A stretch of DNA of 63,482 bases, from the NCBI RefSeq assembly GCF_900167365.1, contig NZ_FUXL01000021.1:1-63482 (forward strand), written 5' to 3'. A model generated the notes under the pieces. That model ran no database searches and was not told where the DNA came from. It saw only the letters and a list, made by a program, of their open reading frames with translations. Both the position numbers and the translations under genes were made by a program. Of the stretch, positions 37,875 through 47,986 are shown piece after piece. This DNA is from Consotaella salsifontis. Its GTDB lineage: Bacteria; Pseudomonadota; Alphaproteobacteria; Rhizobiales; Rhizobiaceae. Every line of letters begins with the position of its first letter. The stretch's first letter is position 1.

Positions 37875-39398
37875 TCAGTTGGTTCCAGCCTCCACGCCTT
37901 CTCTTGCACCTAGGCAGAGGACGGTCAGGATGGAATCCTTGACCTTCGCTGTGGCGTCCGGAACGGAGCCGAGGGGCGAGGATGTGTCGGCGGCCTTGAA
38001 GGCGACGCCCTCCTGACGCAGGAAACGGACCGCCGCGTCAGGCCGGATGGCGAAGTTGATCGCCTGAGGAATGTCGCCGGTCATATCCGCGACAGCGACG
38101 GCATTGAGCTTGGCGGTCACGACCCCGACGACGCGCCCGGCGAGATCGACCAAAGGACCGCCCGAATTGCCCGGCTGGATCGGCGCCGAGATCTGCAGGT
38201 AGCGCGCGTCGTTCATCAGGCCCTTCAGGGAAGAGACGTTGCCGCGCGTCACGTTGAGGCTGTCGGCGAGAATCGAGCGCAGCGGAAATCCCAGTGCAAG
38301 GACATCTTCGCCAAGGCGAGGATCGCCGGTCGCCAAGGCCAGCGGGGCGCCGAGCTTTTCACCGGAGACATGGAGAAGGGCGAGATCGGCGTTCTCATCG
38401 ATGATCTTGCTGTCAGCCGAGCCGTGCTCGCCGACCACGATGGTCTTGCAGGCGCGGGCGACGTGGGCGTTGGTGAGGAGCCACCCATCGGCGACGACAA
38501 AACCCGTGCCGGACGATTCGACGCCCTTCTGCGCGTCACTCTGGCCGGGAACCGACGGCTGATCGAATCGGCCGAGACGAAGTTCGGTCGCTCCGCTTCC
38601 GTCGATGCCGAGGCCAGAGGTGCCAGCGGTCGCCTCAAGCCTGTCCGAAGGCGCGGGCAGGGAGGCGACGGCGGGCGCGGAGGCGAAGCCATCGAAAGTG
38701 TTGGAGGCGACGACGACGAACGGCTTCATTTCGCTTTCGATGCGCGCGTCGTAGGAAACCGAGAAGCCGCGCATCTCGCCGTCGCGTCCGGCGAAGCGAA
38801 GGTAGTAGGAGCGGCCATCCTCCTCGCCCGCGACGGCGAACCAATCGCCACCGAACTTTCTGTATGTCACGCTGCGGCTGGCGGTGGGCTGCGAAACGGT
38901 GTCGTAGAGGCCCGCCAGAGTGCGCAGACCATCGGTGAACCGGGCCGTCTCGATCTCGACACTATTGTCGGGCGCGCGCCACAGGCGGCCGATCTCGGTC
39001 TGGCCGAGGTCACGCACCATTGCCAGCGGTAGACCGACGCGAACACCTGTCACTTCGTCCTGAACCAGCGCAAAGCCGGTGGCATTCTGGCGGCGGTCGC
39101 TCTCGACGAGAAGAAGGCGCAGGAAGGGCTGTGTCATGACGCCATCGGCGGTCATGCCGTGACGTGCCTGAAAGTCCCGGATGGCGCGCAGGGTGGACGG
39201 CCCGATATCGCCGTCGAACTGGCCGGCATAGTCGCCGGTCCAGGCGAGGCGCATCTGAAGACCCTGGCGAAAATCAAGCTCGGTCTGGCTGTTGTACGTA
39301 TCCGATAGCGTATTCGCGGCTTGGGCACGGCCCGTCGTCATGACCGGGGCCGTCAGAACTGCCAAGCATGTCAGGAATGCTGCGATACCCCCACGCAT
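37875..39398 (-). CDS. secreted trypsin-like serine protease with peptidoglycan-binding domain
   Basis: I chose the ATG at 39398, with GGGGG six bases upstream, over a start 21 codons earlier. The 507-residue protein has a signal peptide (to about 28), a PG_binding_1 module (about 40-95: QGLQMRLAWTGDYAGQFDGD, then TLRAIRDFQARHGM), a middle region of unknown fold and a C-terminal trypsin-like domain with His in LLTNAHVA, Asp in ENADLALL and Ser in QPGNSGGPL. All triad residues are present. It should act in the periplasm, held at the cell wall. No PDZ domain is seen, so it is not a standard DegP. Confidence 0.9.
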   Translation of the reverse strand: MRGGIAAFLTCLAVLTAPVMTTGRAQAANTLSDTYNSQTELDFRQGLQMRLAWTGDYAGQFDGDIGPSTLRAIRDFQARHGMTADGVMTQPFLRLLLVESDRRQNATGFALVQDEVTGVRVGLPLAMVRDLGQTEIGRLWRAPDNSVEIETARFTDGLRTLAGLYDTVSQPTASRSVTYRKFGGDWFAVAGEEDGRSYYLRFAGRDGEMRGFSVSYDARIESEMKPFVVVASNTFDGFASAPAVASLPAPSDRLEATAGTSGLGIDGSGATELRLGRFDQPSVPGQSDAQKGVESSGTGFVVADGWLLTNAHVARACKTIVVGEHGSADSKIIDENADLALLHVSGEKLGAPLALATGDPRLGEDVLALGFPLRSILADSLNVTRGNVSSLKGLMNDARYLQISAPIQPGNSGGPLVDLAGRVVGVVTAKLNAVAVADMTGDIPQAINFAIRPDAAVRFLRQEGVAFKAADTSSPLGSVPDATAKVKDSILTVLCLGAREGVEAGTN

Positions 39399-39664
39399 GT
39401 CGAGCCCCCATCGAAGTCGCGAAACCTGCTCATCAACGCGGTAAAACCGGAATCGATCCAATCAGCGTTAATTGTTTCTTCACGAATTCTTGCGCCAGCC
39501 GTTAAAAGCCGTTGCTTCTCGGCCTTTGGCGGTGAATGCGCGGGGCGCGCCCTGTCCGTCTCCAGCCTTTGAAACTATGACGCAGAGGCAATTGTGAATC
39601 CCTTGGGCGCATCGTTCGCATTCGACGCAACAGAGCCGATGCGACACCTCTTGCGCGCTCCCCC

Positions 39665-40858
39665 TCAGATTCCGGCGATGAGGCCCTGCGCGCCGCCGCG
39701 CCCCTGCCTTTCCTCTTCGGAGAGGTCGATGCCCTCGATGCGCTCGCCGCGCGCCATGAGCTTTCCGGTGGAGACGAGGATCTGATCGATGTCCCGGCCT
39801 GTCTGGCCGAAATGGTTTTTCAAGGCCGCGACCCGGGCGTCCAGTCGGCCGACATCCTCCATGAGCAGGCGCACCTCCTTCTGGATGCGACCGGCCTCCG
39901 CCTTCATGCGCGCATCCTTGAGGATCGCCTGAACGACCTGGATCGACAGCATCAGAAGCGAGGGCGATACGATGACGACCCGCGCCCTATGGGCTTTCTG
40001 GACGATTTCCGAATGCTCCTCATGGAGGCCGGCGAAGATTGATTCCGACGGAACGAACAGGAAGGCGGTGTCCTGTGTCTCTCCCGGGATCAGGTACTTT
40101 TCGGCGATGGCGCGGATATGGGTGTCCATGTCGCGCTTCAGGCGCTGAAGGGCGAAGGCGCGTCCCTCCTTGTCGCTGCCGGCCTCGCCAAGGGCCGTCC
40201 AGGCTTCCAGCGGAAACTTCGCGTCGATGGCCAGGGACGGCGCCCCGTTGGGCATGAAGATCAGGCAGTCGGGGCGCTTGCCGTTGGAAAGCGTCGCCTG
40301 AAAGGAATAGGCGCCGCGCGGCAGGGCGTCCATGATGATCGCCTCCATCCGCGCCTGGCCGAAGGCGCCGCGCGTCTGCTTGTTGGCGAGGATGTCCTGA
40401 AGACGGACCACCTCTCCCGCGAGCCCGGCGATCTCGCCCTGCGCCCTGTCGATGACGGCGAGGCGCTCGGCCAGGGCGGAGAGCGAGGTCTTCGTCTCCT
40501 TCGTCGTCTCCAGGATCGACTGGCCGAGCCGGTTGGTCAGCCCGTCCATCCGCTCCGAGAGCGAGCGCGTCAGATCGGCCTGACGCGCGCCGAAGATTTC
40601 CGCCATCGTCTGCATGCGCCCCGTCATCTCGGTCTGGGACTTGAGGATCGCCTCGATGCGGCGCTCGCTTTCGCCCTTTCGCATCTCTGCCTCGGCCCGC
40701 TCCGCCTCAAGCTCTCTCCGGACGGCCGACAACCGGCGCAAGAGCAGCACGATGACGAACGCGCACAGGATGAAGAGGGCCGTGCCGATGCTGACTGCCG
40801 CGGAACCCAGCAGAAAGAGGGGCCGGTCGAGAAAGGTGGTGAGGGCGGCGGGATCCAT
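39665..40858 (-). CDS. rmuC: DNA recombination protein RmuC
   Basis: The 397-residue protein has an N-terminal membrane segment (about 15-41), a long coiled-coil (about 42-150) and the RmuC nuclease-like core, with [50 protein letters not shown] and [19 protein letters not shown]. The DAKFP motif fits the PD-(D/E)XK-like site of the family. RmuC limits inversions at short inverted repeats in E. coli. It is divergent from def. Confidence 0.94.
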   Translation of the reverse strand: MDPAALTTFLDRPLFLLGSAAVSIGTALFILCAFVIVLLLRRLSAVRRELEAERAEAEMRKGESERRIEAILKSQTEMTGRMQTMAEIFGARQADLTRSLSERMDGLTNRLGQSILETTKETKTSLSALAERLAVIDRAQGEIAGLAGEVVRLQDILANKQTRGAFGQARMEAIIMDALPRGAYSFQATLSNGKRPDCLIFMPNGAPSLAIDAKFPLEAWTALGEAGSDKEGRAFALQRLKRDMDTHIRAIAEKYLIPGETQDTAFLFVPSESIFAGLHEEHSEIVQKAHRARVVIVSPSLLMLSIQVVQAILKDARMKAEAGRIQKEVRLLMEDVGRLDARVAALKNHFGQTGRDIDQILVSTGKLMARGERIEGIDLSEEERQGRGGAQGLIAGI

Positions 40859-40989
40859 GGCCGAGCTATAGGCGAAACCACGCCGCTTGGCCAGATCAAA
40901 ACAAGAACATCTACGGCGCGACGCTGTCTCTCGCGGAAAGCGGCTCTCGCCGGATTGACCGGCGAAACGGCAAGGACTACCTCCGCGCC

Positions 40990-41502
40990 ATGACGATCAA
41001 GCCACTCATCATTCTACCGGACCCGGTGCTGCGCCAGCACTCCAAGCCTGTCGCGAATCTCGACGAGGCGGTGCGCCGGCTTGCCGACGACATGCTCGAA
41101 ACGATGTACGACGCGCCGGGCATCGGCCTCGCCGCGATCCAGGTGGGCGAGCCGCTGCGCATGCTCACCATCGACGTCTCGGGCGAGGGGCAGGAGAAGG
41201 CGCCGCACGTCTTCCTCAACCCGGAGATCCTCTCGTCCTCGGACGAGCGCTCCGTCTACGAGGAGGGGTGCCTGTCGATCCCCGATTACTATGCGGAGGT
41301 CGAGCGCCCGGCGAAGGTGAGGGTGCGCTATCTCGGGCTTGACGGCGAGATGCACGAGATGGAGGCCGAGGGGCTGATGGCGACATGCCTTCAGCACGAG
41401 ATCGACCATCTCGATGGCGTGCTCTTCATCGACTATCTGTCGAAGCTCAAGCGCCAGATGGTCGTCAAGAAGTTCACCAAGGCCTCCAAGCGGGCGATCT
41501 AG
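40990..41502 (+). CDS. def: peptide deformylase
   Basis: The 170-residue protein has all three deformylase motifs: [10 protein letters not shown] (near 46-55), EGCLSIP (near 93) with the metal-binding Cys, and QHEIDHLDG (near 138) with two metal His and the catalytic Glu. It removes the formyl group from nascent proteins. It is the first gene of a def-fmt-truA cluster, with fmt starting 15 bases after its stop. Confidence 0.98.
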   Translation: MTIKPLIILPDPVLRQHSKPVANLDEAVRRLADDMLETMYDAPGIGLAAIQVGEPLRMLTIDVSGEGQEKAPHVFLNPEILSSSDERSVYEEGCLSIPDYYAEVERPAKVRVRYLGLDGEMHEMEAEGLMATCLQHEIDHLDGVLFIDYLSKLKRQMVVKKFTKASKRAI

Positions 41503-41517
41503 CCGGGGAGGGGTGGC

Positions 41518-42480
41518 ATGGCGCTCACTGTTGTCTTCATGGGAACGCCGGCCTTCTCGGTGCCGACCCTCGCCGCGCTCGCCGAGGCGGGCCATCGGAT
41601 CGCGTCCGTCTATACCCAGCCGCCGCGTCCGGGCGGCCGGCGCGGGCTGACGTTGACGCCTTCGCCTGTTCATCGTGAGGCCGAGCGTCTCGGGCTTACC
41701 GTCCGCCACCCGGAAAAGCTGAAGGACCCCGCCGACCAGGCTGCCTTTGCCGAGCTTGGCGCCGATGTCGCGGTCGTCGTGGCCTACGGCCTACTGCTGC
41801 CACGCCCGATCCTAGCCGCCCCGCGTCTCGGCTGCCTCAACGGTCATGCCTCGCTGCTTCCGCGCTGGCGCGGCGCCGCGCCCATCCAGCGCGCCGTCGA
41901 GGCGGGCGACGGCAAGACCGGCATGATGGTGATGCGCATGGAGGCCGGGCTCGACACCGGCCCGGTCGCCTTGGCCGAGGAGACCGCCATCGGCGCGGCG
42001 GAAACCGCCGGGGACCTTCACGACCGGCTGTCCCTGATCTCGGCACGGCTGATGGTGGAAGCGCTCTCCCGCCTGGAAGCCGGTACGCTTGCCTTCGAGG
42101 ACCAGGAGGCGATCGCGGCGCGCACCGGCCGCACGACGACCTATGCCAAGAAGATCGAGAAGGCCGAGGCGGAGATCGACTTCTCGGCCCCCGCCGCGGC
42201 GGTCAAAGGACGCATCAACGGCTTCTCACCGGCGCCGGGCGCCTATACCAGCGCCGACTTCGGCGCCGGACCGGAGCGGCTGAAGCTGCTCCGGGCCTGC
42301 GTCGAGACGGGCGCGGGCGCGCCGGGAACGCTTCTCGACGATCGCCTGCTCATTGCCTGCGGCGAAGGCGCCGTGCGCGTCCTGGAGCTGCAGCGCGCCG
42401 GAGGGCGGCCGGTGTCGGCCGAGGACTTTCTGCGCGGAACCAAGCTCCCTGCCGGCGCCCGCCTTGGCGCGCCTGCCTGA
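41518..42480 (+). CDS. fmt: methionyl-tRNA formyltransferase
   Basis: The 320-residue enzyme starts [21 protein letters not shown] after GGGGAGGGG. The formyl-donor site shows [21 protein letters not shown] (catalytic Asn and His) and GLDTGPV with the catalytic Asp. The C-terminal tRNA-binding domain is complete. It uses 10-formyl-tetrahydrofolate to formylate initiator Met-tRNA. The NGHASLLP form differs slightly from the usual N[IV]HxSLLP but keeps the active residues. Confidence 0.97.
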   Translation: MALTVVFMGTPAFSVPTLAALAEAGHRIASVYTQPPRPGGRRGLTLTPSPVHREAERLGLTVRHPEKLKDPADQAAFAELGADVAVVVAYGLLLPRPILAAPRLGCLNGHASLLPRWRGAAPIQRAVEAGDGKTGMMVMRMEAGLDTGPVALAEETAIGAAETAGDLHDRLSLISARLMVEALSRLEAGTLAFEDQEAIAARTGRTTTYAKKIEKAEAEIDFSAPAAAVKGRINGFSPAPGAYTSADFGAGPERLKLLRACVETGAGAPGTLLDDRLLIACGEGAVRVLELQRAGGRPVSAEDFLRGTKLPAGARLGAPA

Positions 42481-42483
42481 GCC

Positions 42484-43227
42484 ATGCCACGATTCAAACT
42501 TACCATCGAATATGACGGTCGGCCCTATGTGGGCTGGCAGCGCCAGGAGAACGGCTGGTCGGTGCAGGCGGCGATCGAGGGCGCGATCCTCGGCTTCTGC
42601 GGTGAGAGCATCGCCCTGAAGGGCGCGGGACGCACGGACGCCGGGGTGCATGCCACCGGACAGGTCGCCCACGTCGATCTCGCCCGCGACTGGGACACGG
42701 AGACGGTGCGCGACGCGCTCAACGCCCATCTTCGCCAGGAAGGGGTGTCGATCCTCTTGGCTGAGAGGACGGACGAAACCTTCGATGCCCGCTTTTCGGC
42801 GCGCAAGCGCCACTACCTTTACCGCATCCTCAATCGCCGGCCGCCGCCGGCGCTCCTGGCGGGCAAGGTCTGGTGGGTGGCAAAGCCGCTGGATGTCGCG
42901 GCGATGGACCGGGCGGCCAAGCGCCTGTTGGGCACCCACGACTTTTCCACCTTCCGCGCCAGCCAGTGCCAGGCCAAAAGCCCGGTGCGCACCATGGAGC
43001 GGCTGGACGTCGTCGCCGCGCCGGGCGAGGAGGTGCATATCCATGCCTCGGCGCAGAGCTTCCTTCACAATCAGATCCGCTCCTTTGCCGGATCGTTGAA
43101 GCTGATCGGCGAGGGGCGGTGGAGCGAGGATGATCTCGTCGCCGCCCTCGAGGCGCGCGATCGCAAGCGCTGCGGCCCGGTCGCTCCGCCGGACGGGCTC
43201 TATCTCACTCGGGTCGACTACGAGTAA
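42484..43227 (+). CDS. truA: tRNA pseudouridine synthase A
   Basis: The 247-residue protein begins [20 protein letters not shown] and contains the active-site loop [15 protein letters not shown] (catalytic Asp near 53), RHYLYRIL and the closing [13 protein letters not shown]. It makes pseudouridine at positions 38-40 of tRNA anticodon arms. It starts three bases after the fmt stop, so the cluster def-fmt-truA is probably one operon, as is common in Rhizobiales. Confidence 0.98.
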   Translation: MPRFKLTIEYDGRPYVGWQRQENGWSVQAAIEGAILGFCGESIALKGAGRTDAGVHATGQVAHVDLARDWDTETVRDALNAHLRQEGVSILLAERTDETFDARFSARKRHYLYRILNRRPPPALLAGKVWWVAKPLDVAAMDRAAKRLLGTHDFSTFRASQCQAKSPVRTMERLDVVAAPGEEVHIHASAQSFLHNQIRSFAGSLKLIGEGRWSEDDLVAALEARDRKRCGPVAPPDGLYLTRVDYE

Positions 43228-43256
43228 CCGGCGGGCTTCGCCTTTCGCTCGGCGCG

Positions 43257-44135
43257 TTAATCATCGGCCGTTTTGATCAAAACAGTCGCGGTGCGGCCGG
43301 CGATCAGCTTCACCCCGGCGGGAATCCTGTCGATCGCGATCCTGACCGGGATCCTCTGGGCCAGGCGAACCCAGGAGAAGGTCGGCGCGACATTGGCGAG
43401 GTACCCGGCTGTGTCACTCCGCTCCCGGTCCTCGATGCCCGCGGCGATGCTCGCGACGTGACCCTCGATCGGCTGCTGCTCGCCCATGATCTCGATCCGG
43501 ACCGGGGCGTTCGGATGGATCCGGGGCAGTTTCGTTTCCTCGAAATATCCCGCAACGTAAAGGGATGTCTTGTCGACGAGAGCCCCGACGGCGCCGCCCG
43601 CCGTCGCATAATTTCCGGCGCGCAGGGAAAAGTTCGTGATCGTTCCCGCGACCGGGGCCCTCACGTCCGTCCGTTCCAGATTGAGCTTTGCGAGGTCTCG
43701 CGCCGCCAGTGCGGACTGATACTCGGCGGCGGCCTGCTGAACCCGGCTCTGAGCCTCGTCGCGCTGCTGGACGCTCGCGACCTCCTTGGACACCAGCTTG
43801 CGGTAACGCTCGAACTCCGTCTGGGCGAGTCCCAGGGACACCCGCGCATTGACGACCTGGGCCTCGGCCTCCCGCACGGCGAGCTTGAAGCGCTGGGGGT
43901 CGATGCGAAACAGCACGGCTCCGGCCTCGACTGCCTCGTTGTCGGCGACCAGGACGTCCTTGACGAGCCCGGAAACATCCGGAGCTACGCGCACGATATC
44001 GGCGCGGACATGGGCGTCGCGGGTCCACGGCGCGTCCATGTAGAACGACCAGAGATGCTGCCCCAGCACGACCGCGCAGACGCCCATCGCGAGGGTCAGC
44101 AGAACGCGTCCGAAACCGGCCTTGATCGTCTTCAT
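43257..44135 (-). CDS. HlyD family membrane fusion protein (AaeA/EmrA-like)
   Basis: The ATG at 44135 overlaps the DUF1656 stop (ATGA), which decides this start over a GTG four codons earlier; it gives 292 residues. One N-terminal membrane anchor (about 8-28) is followed by the lipoyl half-motifs (VRVAPDVSGLVKDVLVADNE and RTDVRAPVAGTITNFSLRAG) flanking a short coiled coil (about 90-150), then a beta-barrel domain. It would couple the FUSC inner-membrane pump to the periplasm or outer membrane. No outer-membrane factor gene is adjacent. Confidence 0.92.
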   Translation of the reverse strand: MKTIKAGFGRVLLTLAMGVCAVVLGQHLWSFYMDAPWTRDAHVRADIVRVAPDVSGLVKDVLVADNEAVEAGAVLFRIDPQRFKLAVREAEAQVVNARVSLGLAQTEFERYRKLVSKEVASVQQRDEAQSRVQQAAAEYQSALAARDLAKLNLERTDVRAPVAGTITNFSLRAGNYATAGGAVGALVDKTSLYVAGYFEETKLPRIHPNAPVRIEIMGEQQPIEGHVASIAAGIEDRERSDTAGYLANVAPTFSWVRLAQRIPVRIAIDRIPAGVKLIAGRTATVLIKTADD

Positions 44136-44341
44136 CTTTGATACCACTGCATGGTGAGAGAAAGCCCGGCGAGGAGCGCGAGAAACAGGGCGAGGTTGAA
44201 GAGGGGACGGTGCCAGACCAGACGGTAGAAACCGATACTGTGGAGCGCCCAGCCGGCGAGGCGGAAAGCGCCATAGGCTGACAGGATCAGAAGTCCGAAG
44301 GCAGGGACGAAGACACCGTAAAGATCGACCTGACCGGTCAT
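44132..44341 (-). CDS. DUF1656 small membrane protein (AaeX-like)
   Basis: The 69-residue protein has two membrane segments (VFVPAFGLLILSAYGAF and LFNLALFLALLAGLSL) and the DUF1656 start DLYGVFVP. Its start and stop overlap the flanking genes by ATGA on both sides, so it is translationally coupled to the FUSC and HlyD genes. AaeX is the equivalent small protein of the E. coli aae efflux operon, where its job is also unclear. Confidence 0.9.
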   Translation of the reverse strand: MTGQVDLYGVFVPAFGLLILSAYGAFRLAGWALHSIGFYRLVWHRPLFNLALFLALLAGLSLTMQWYQR

Positions 44342-46380
44342 GCGGCCACTCCTGTCCGTGAGTTCCCTCGTCCCAAGGTCGAAGGTGTGGAGGCGGGCGA
44401 AAGACTCAGGCGGAGCGCCGCCAAGTTCACCAGGAGTTCTCCCGGGACTCGCGAGACGGTGCCACTTACCGCCGAAGGCAGGTGATCCAAGACGGCAAGG
44501 ATGGGATCTACCGATGCGCCGCGCTCGTTTGGCCCGGCGAGATATCGCCCCTCGACGGCTTCCAAGAGGCTGTCGATCCTGGCGCGCAAGGGGGCCGGCA
44601 GATCGCCGGAGAGGTCCTGAAGCGACATCAGGTGCAAACCCGTGCGAAGATCACGAAGCGGGTCGGCCTTCGCCGCGTCGGACGCCTCGGAGACCTTGCC
44701 GAGCCTCGGCGCCACGAGGCCCGCGAGATCGATGACGCGGTGGTGGGCGGCGATCGCATCCGAGTGCCGGCCCCCAGCCATCGCCGCAACCTGCTCGTGC
44801 ACGACGGCGAGGAGCCTTCGAACGTTGGTCTCCGCCCTAACGGAGCGGAACAGGCTGCAGATCACGATGGCCCAGGCCATGCCCAGCAGGGTCGCGATGC
44901 CCGTGTTCGCAAAAGTCAGGAAGTTCATTTCGGAGCGCGCCTGAAGCGTCAGGAGAAGCGGAAAGTTGATGCACAGCCCCATGCCGACGGAGGCGAGCGA
45001 GGGAACGGCGAGGCAGATGCCGGCGGGTATCAGGAACAGCCCGAGCGCGGCCGCGAGCGGCACGAAGCCATCGATCATGGGAAGCACGGCAAAGCCATAA
45101 GCGAAGGCCGCGACGATCACCCACAGCGTCACCTCGAGAAACTTACGCATCGCGGGAACAGGATCGTCCATCGTCGCAAGCAGGCAGCACAGGACCCCTG
45201 AGATTTGAGCCAGCGTCATGCCCTCGGTCCAGCCGGTCGCAATCCAGAACAAGATCGAGGAGGACAGGCAGATCGCCACGGTGGCGGCGGACAGGGCCGC
45301 CATGCCAAAATCGCGGTGAGGGGCCGGCGTCTGATCGCGCGAGACCAGGGACCGAAGCCTCTTCGGCACTCGTCCTTTTTCAACGCCCTGACGGAGAGCG
45401 ACGCAGGCATCGAAGAGTTTGGTGATCTCCCGCAGGTTCTTTGCGGTGTTGGCGAGAAGCGCCTCCTCCCATGAGACGGGCGCATCGAAGGGGGCGAGAG
45501 CGTCGATTTCCTTACGGAAGCGAAGGGCGGTGTTCGGCGCGCCGGCGCGGATCGAGGCGCCTGCCTCCTCCATCAGGCAAAGCGCCCGCCTGGAGCGAAC
45601 CGTATCCAGCCTGGCCAGGGCGTGGCGGAGGTCCTCCAGCTCCGACAGGATGGGAAGGAACGTGACCATGCGGTGCTGTAGGCTCCATAGCAGCCCCACC
45701 GTCGATCGATAGCGCGAGCCGTCATAACGAAGATGGGTCGTGAAGGCCCTGAGATCGGCGGCGTCCGCGGCCAGGGCCTGCCGTTCCTGTAATGCGGTGG
45801 CTTGGCCGGCGTCGCCGGCCGTCGTTGCGGCGAGAAGGGCCCGCGCTCTCACCATCCAGGCGTCGATGCGGCTGACCAGAATGCTGCCGACATGGACCGG
45901 AAAGACGATATGGCTGACGAGCGAGGCGCAGACGATCGCCAAACCGATCTCCTCGACGCGCGAGACGACCGTGTCGAACGTGTTCGCCGGCGCCGTGACC
46001 AGCGGCAAGCCGGCCAGGAGCACAGTGTACCCGGCCAGAAGGAAAACGTAGCTGCGCGGCGTGCGGTCGAGAAGGCTGATGAAGGTGCACGCCGATACCC
46101 ATGCCACGATCGCGGCCGAGAGCAGGATCGGCTCGTTGACGAGGTTGGGTATGAGAACAAGCGTCGCGATGCCGCCGATGATCGTGCCGAGCAGACGGTA
46201 GGTGGCCTTCGAGGCGATGGCACCCGACAGCGGATGAGCGACGATATAAACCGTTGCCACCGCCCAGAACGGGCGAGGCAGATCGAAGCGGATCGCGATG
46301 AAGTAGGCGAGCATCGCCGCGCAAAACGTCTTCAGCGAGAAGAGGACCGTGTCGACCGTGACGATGGACCGGGCGCTCAC
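44338..46380 (-). CDS. FUSC family aromatic-acid efflux transporter (AaeB-like)
   Basis: The GTG at 46380 overlaps the stop of the upstream 128-residue gene (GTGA) and starts just before the first membrane segment, so I prefer it to a frame that opens 75 codons earlier. The 680-residue protein has two membrane blocks (about 10-160 and 345-495), each followed by a cytoplasmic helical domain, the normal FUSC/AaeB layout. The start of the first block reads FSLKTFCAAMLAYFIAIRFDLPRPFWA. It should export aromatic carboxylic acids or related toxic compounds with the HlyD protein. Confidence 0.9.
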   Translation of the reverse strand: MSARSIVTVDTVLFSLKTFCAAMLAYFIAIRFDLPRPFWAVATVYIVAHPLSGAIASKATYRLLGTIIGGIATLVLIPNLVNEPILLSAAIVAWVSACTFISLLDRTPRSYVFLLAGYTVLLAGLPLVTAPANTFDTVVSRVEEIGLAIVCASLVSHIVFPVHVGSILVSRIDAWMVRARALLAATTAGDAGQATALQERQALAADAADLRAFTTHLRYDGSRYRSTVGLLWSLQHRMVTFLPILSELEDLRHALARLDTVRSRRALCLMEEAGASIRAGAPNTALRFRKEIDALAPFDAPVSWEEALLANTAKNLREITKLFDACVALRQGVEKGRVPKRLRSLVSRDQTPAPHRDFGMAALSAATVAICLSSSILFWIATGWTEGMTLAQISGVLCCLLATMDDPVPAMRKFLEVTLWVIVAAFAYGFAVLPMIDGFVPLAAALGLFLIPAGICLAVPSLASVGMGLCINFPLLLTLQARSEMNFLTFANTGIATLLGMAWAIVICSLFRSVRAETNVRRLLAVVHEQVAAMAGGRHSDAIAAHHRVIDLAGLVAPRLGKVSEASDAAKADPLRDLRTGLHLMSLQDLSGDLPAPLRARIDSLLEAVEGRYLAGPNERGASVDPILAVLDHLPSAVSGTVSRVPGELLVNLAALRLSLSPASTPSTLGRGNSRTGVAA

Positions 46381-46763
46381 GCCTCGCCGTCCGTCCGCGA
46401 GGGTGGCTCCGGCTGCATCCACCCGGCATTCTCGCCAAGGCCGAACACTCCCGGAAGGCCGAACACGCCGGGGAAGACATAGCCGTAGAAGGGCGATGCC
46501 TGGCAGGCGTTGAGATAAGCCTCCTCGGGCGGAACCCTCGAAGCGTCCGGCGCAGCGGGCGCGGGCGCCCGCATGTGCCCAGCCACGCGATGCGCCAGCG
46601 AGCACGGCCGCCGAACCATGGCCGAGCAGGCTTGATAGACCGATGCGCCGACGCGTTTCAGCATCCGACTTGCGGGCAACCTTCCGCCCTGCTGGCAGTC
46701 TGCCCCGGAATGTCCGTCTGCCATGATCTCGGCGTCGAGGCGGTCGTGAAATCGAACGGCCAT
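46377..46763 (-). CDS. hypothetical protein, first gene of the FUSC efflux operon
   Basis: The ATG at 46763 has GGAG six bases upstream and gives 128 residues. I recognise no family. It has four Cys, an Ala/Pro-rich middle, and a C-terminal region with a short tandem repeat PGVFGL-PGVFGL and several aromatic residues (SPFYGYVFP). There is no signal peptide or clear membrane segment. Its stop overlaps the FUSC start, which argues that it is translated. It is divergent from the AraC gene. Confidence 0.55.
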   Translation of the reverse strand: MAVRFHDRLDAEIMADGHSGADCQQGGRLPASRMLKRVGASVYQACSAMVRRPCSLAHRVAGHMRAPAPAAPDASRVPPEEAYLNACQASPFYGYVFPGVFGLPGVFGLGENAGWMQPEPPSRTDGEA

Positions 46764-46856
46764 CGTCATCTCCAACATGAGTTTTGGAGACTACTTATCG
46801 ACAATCCCGGCCGATGAATTTAGATATACAATCAATCAATCACTATATTCCACCTC

Positions 46857-47645
46857 ATGTCGCCTTCTCTCTCATGGCCCCTGGCCGCCCAGGATCTCGA
46901 CAGCTCCACCGCGCCCGCCACCGCGGTCAGGATCGACGTGTCGCAGAACGAGCGGGAGGCGCCGGTGCATCATCACCGGAAGGGACAGCTCGTCATGGCG
47001 TTGCGCGGCGGCGTCACGTGCAGCGTTTCCGACGGGATGTGGGTGGTGCCGCCAAACTGCGGGGTCTGGGTGCCGGGCGGCCTGCCACACAGCAATGTCG
47101 CGACGGCCAACGCCCGCCTGTTTTTTCTTTTCGTAGAGCCTGGAGCGTCCGACCTTCCCGACCGGTGCTGCACCCTGTCCCTGACCCCTTTGGTGCGGGA
47201 GATGATCGTCGCGATGGCAGACCGATCGGCAGATACGGCGCCCGATGCCGCCTTGTTGACGCAACTCCTGCTGTCGGTCCTCTCGCGCATGCCGGTTCAG
47301 GAGCTTTACCTGCCCTTGACGGACGAACCGCGACTTCGGCGGATCGCTTCATCGCTGGCGGAAAATCCTGCCGATCGCAGCACGATGGCCGAATGGGCGG
47401 CGCGGGTCGCGCTCAGCGAAAACTCGCTGGCTCGCCTCGTGCGGCAGGAAACCGGGCTGACGTTCGGGCGCTGGCGCCAGCAGCTTCAGCTGATCGTTTC
47501 GCTGAGGAGCCTGGCGACAGGCGCGACGGTGCAGAAGGTGTCGGCCGACCTCGGCTACGAGTCGGTGTCCGCGTTCATCACCATGTTCAAGAAGGCCCTC
47601 GGCATGTCGCCAGCGAAGTATATGAGGCGCTTGGGCGAGCCGTGA
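46857..47645 (+). CDS. AraC family transcriptional regulator with cupin sensor domain
   Basis: The 262-residue protein has an N-terminal AraC-type cupin (about 35-95: HHHRKGQLVMALRGGVTC, then VPGGLPHSN) and a C-terminal double helix-turn-helix (about 165-258; MAEWAARVALSENSLARLV and VSADLGYESVSAFITMFKKALG). It is divergent from the FUSC efflux operon across a 93-base AT-rich gap, the usual place for its operator, and probably controls that operon in response to an aromatic compound (inference). Confidence 0.9.
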   Translation: MSPSLSWPLAAQDLDSSTAPATAVRIDVSQNEREAPVHHHRKGQLVMALRGGVTCSVSDGMWVVPPNCGVWVPGGLPHSNVATANARLFFLFVEPGASDLPDRCCTLSLTPLVREMIVAMADRSADTAPDAALLTQLLLSVLSRMPVQELYLPLTDEPRLRRIASSLAENPADRSTMAEWAARVALSENSLARLVRQETGLTFGRWRQQLQLIVSLRSLATGATVQKVSADLGYESVSAFITMFKKALGMSPAKYMRRLGEP

Positions 47646-47747
47646 CGCGCACAGGCGATCCGCTTCACGCCCCGCGTCCCGCAGAGCGGATGGCAAGGAG
47701 CTGATATTCCAGACTTACAAGGGGGCAGGTTGTTCTTGACGGTGGAA

Positions 47748-47823
47748 TGGTGGAGCTGAGGGGGATCGAACCCCTGACCTCATCATTGCGAACGATGCGC
47801 TCTCCCAGCTGAGCTACAGCCCC
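47748..47823 (-). tRNA. tRNA-Ala (anticodon CGC)
   Basis: The minus strand folds into a full cloverleaf of 76 bases with CCA encoded at the 3' end. The acceptor stem GGGGCTG/CAGCTCC has the G3-U70 pair that marks alanine tRNAs. The D arm is GCTC-AGCTGGGA-GAGC, the anticodon arm CATCG-TTCGCAA-TGATG gives anticodon CGC (reads GCG), and the T arm is AGGGG-TTCGATC-CCCCT. Confidence 0.97.
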
Positions 47824-47842
47824 GTCCACCTGAACGGGGCGC

Positions 47843-47871
47843 ATTTACGTCGCCCGCCCGTCCTCTGTCAA
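47843..47871 (-). promoter_or_regulatory. sigma-70 promoter of tRNA-Ala
   Basis: On the minus strand a perfect -35 TTGACA (47871-47866) is followed by 17 bases and GTAAAT (47848-47843) as -10. Transcription would start near 47836, about 13 bases before the tRNA. Confidence 0.7.
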
Positions 47872-47986
47872 GCGGGCTCTTAACGCCAATCGCGACAAGA
47901 CGCCCTTCTCGCCTTGCACGGGCGAAACGCTCTCGCTACATGGCAGGAGGTTCGATGAACGCTCTGCAGAAGGTAAAACCGAGGCC

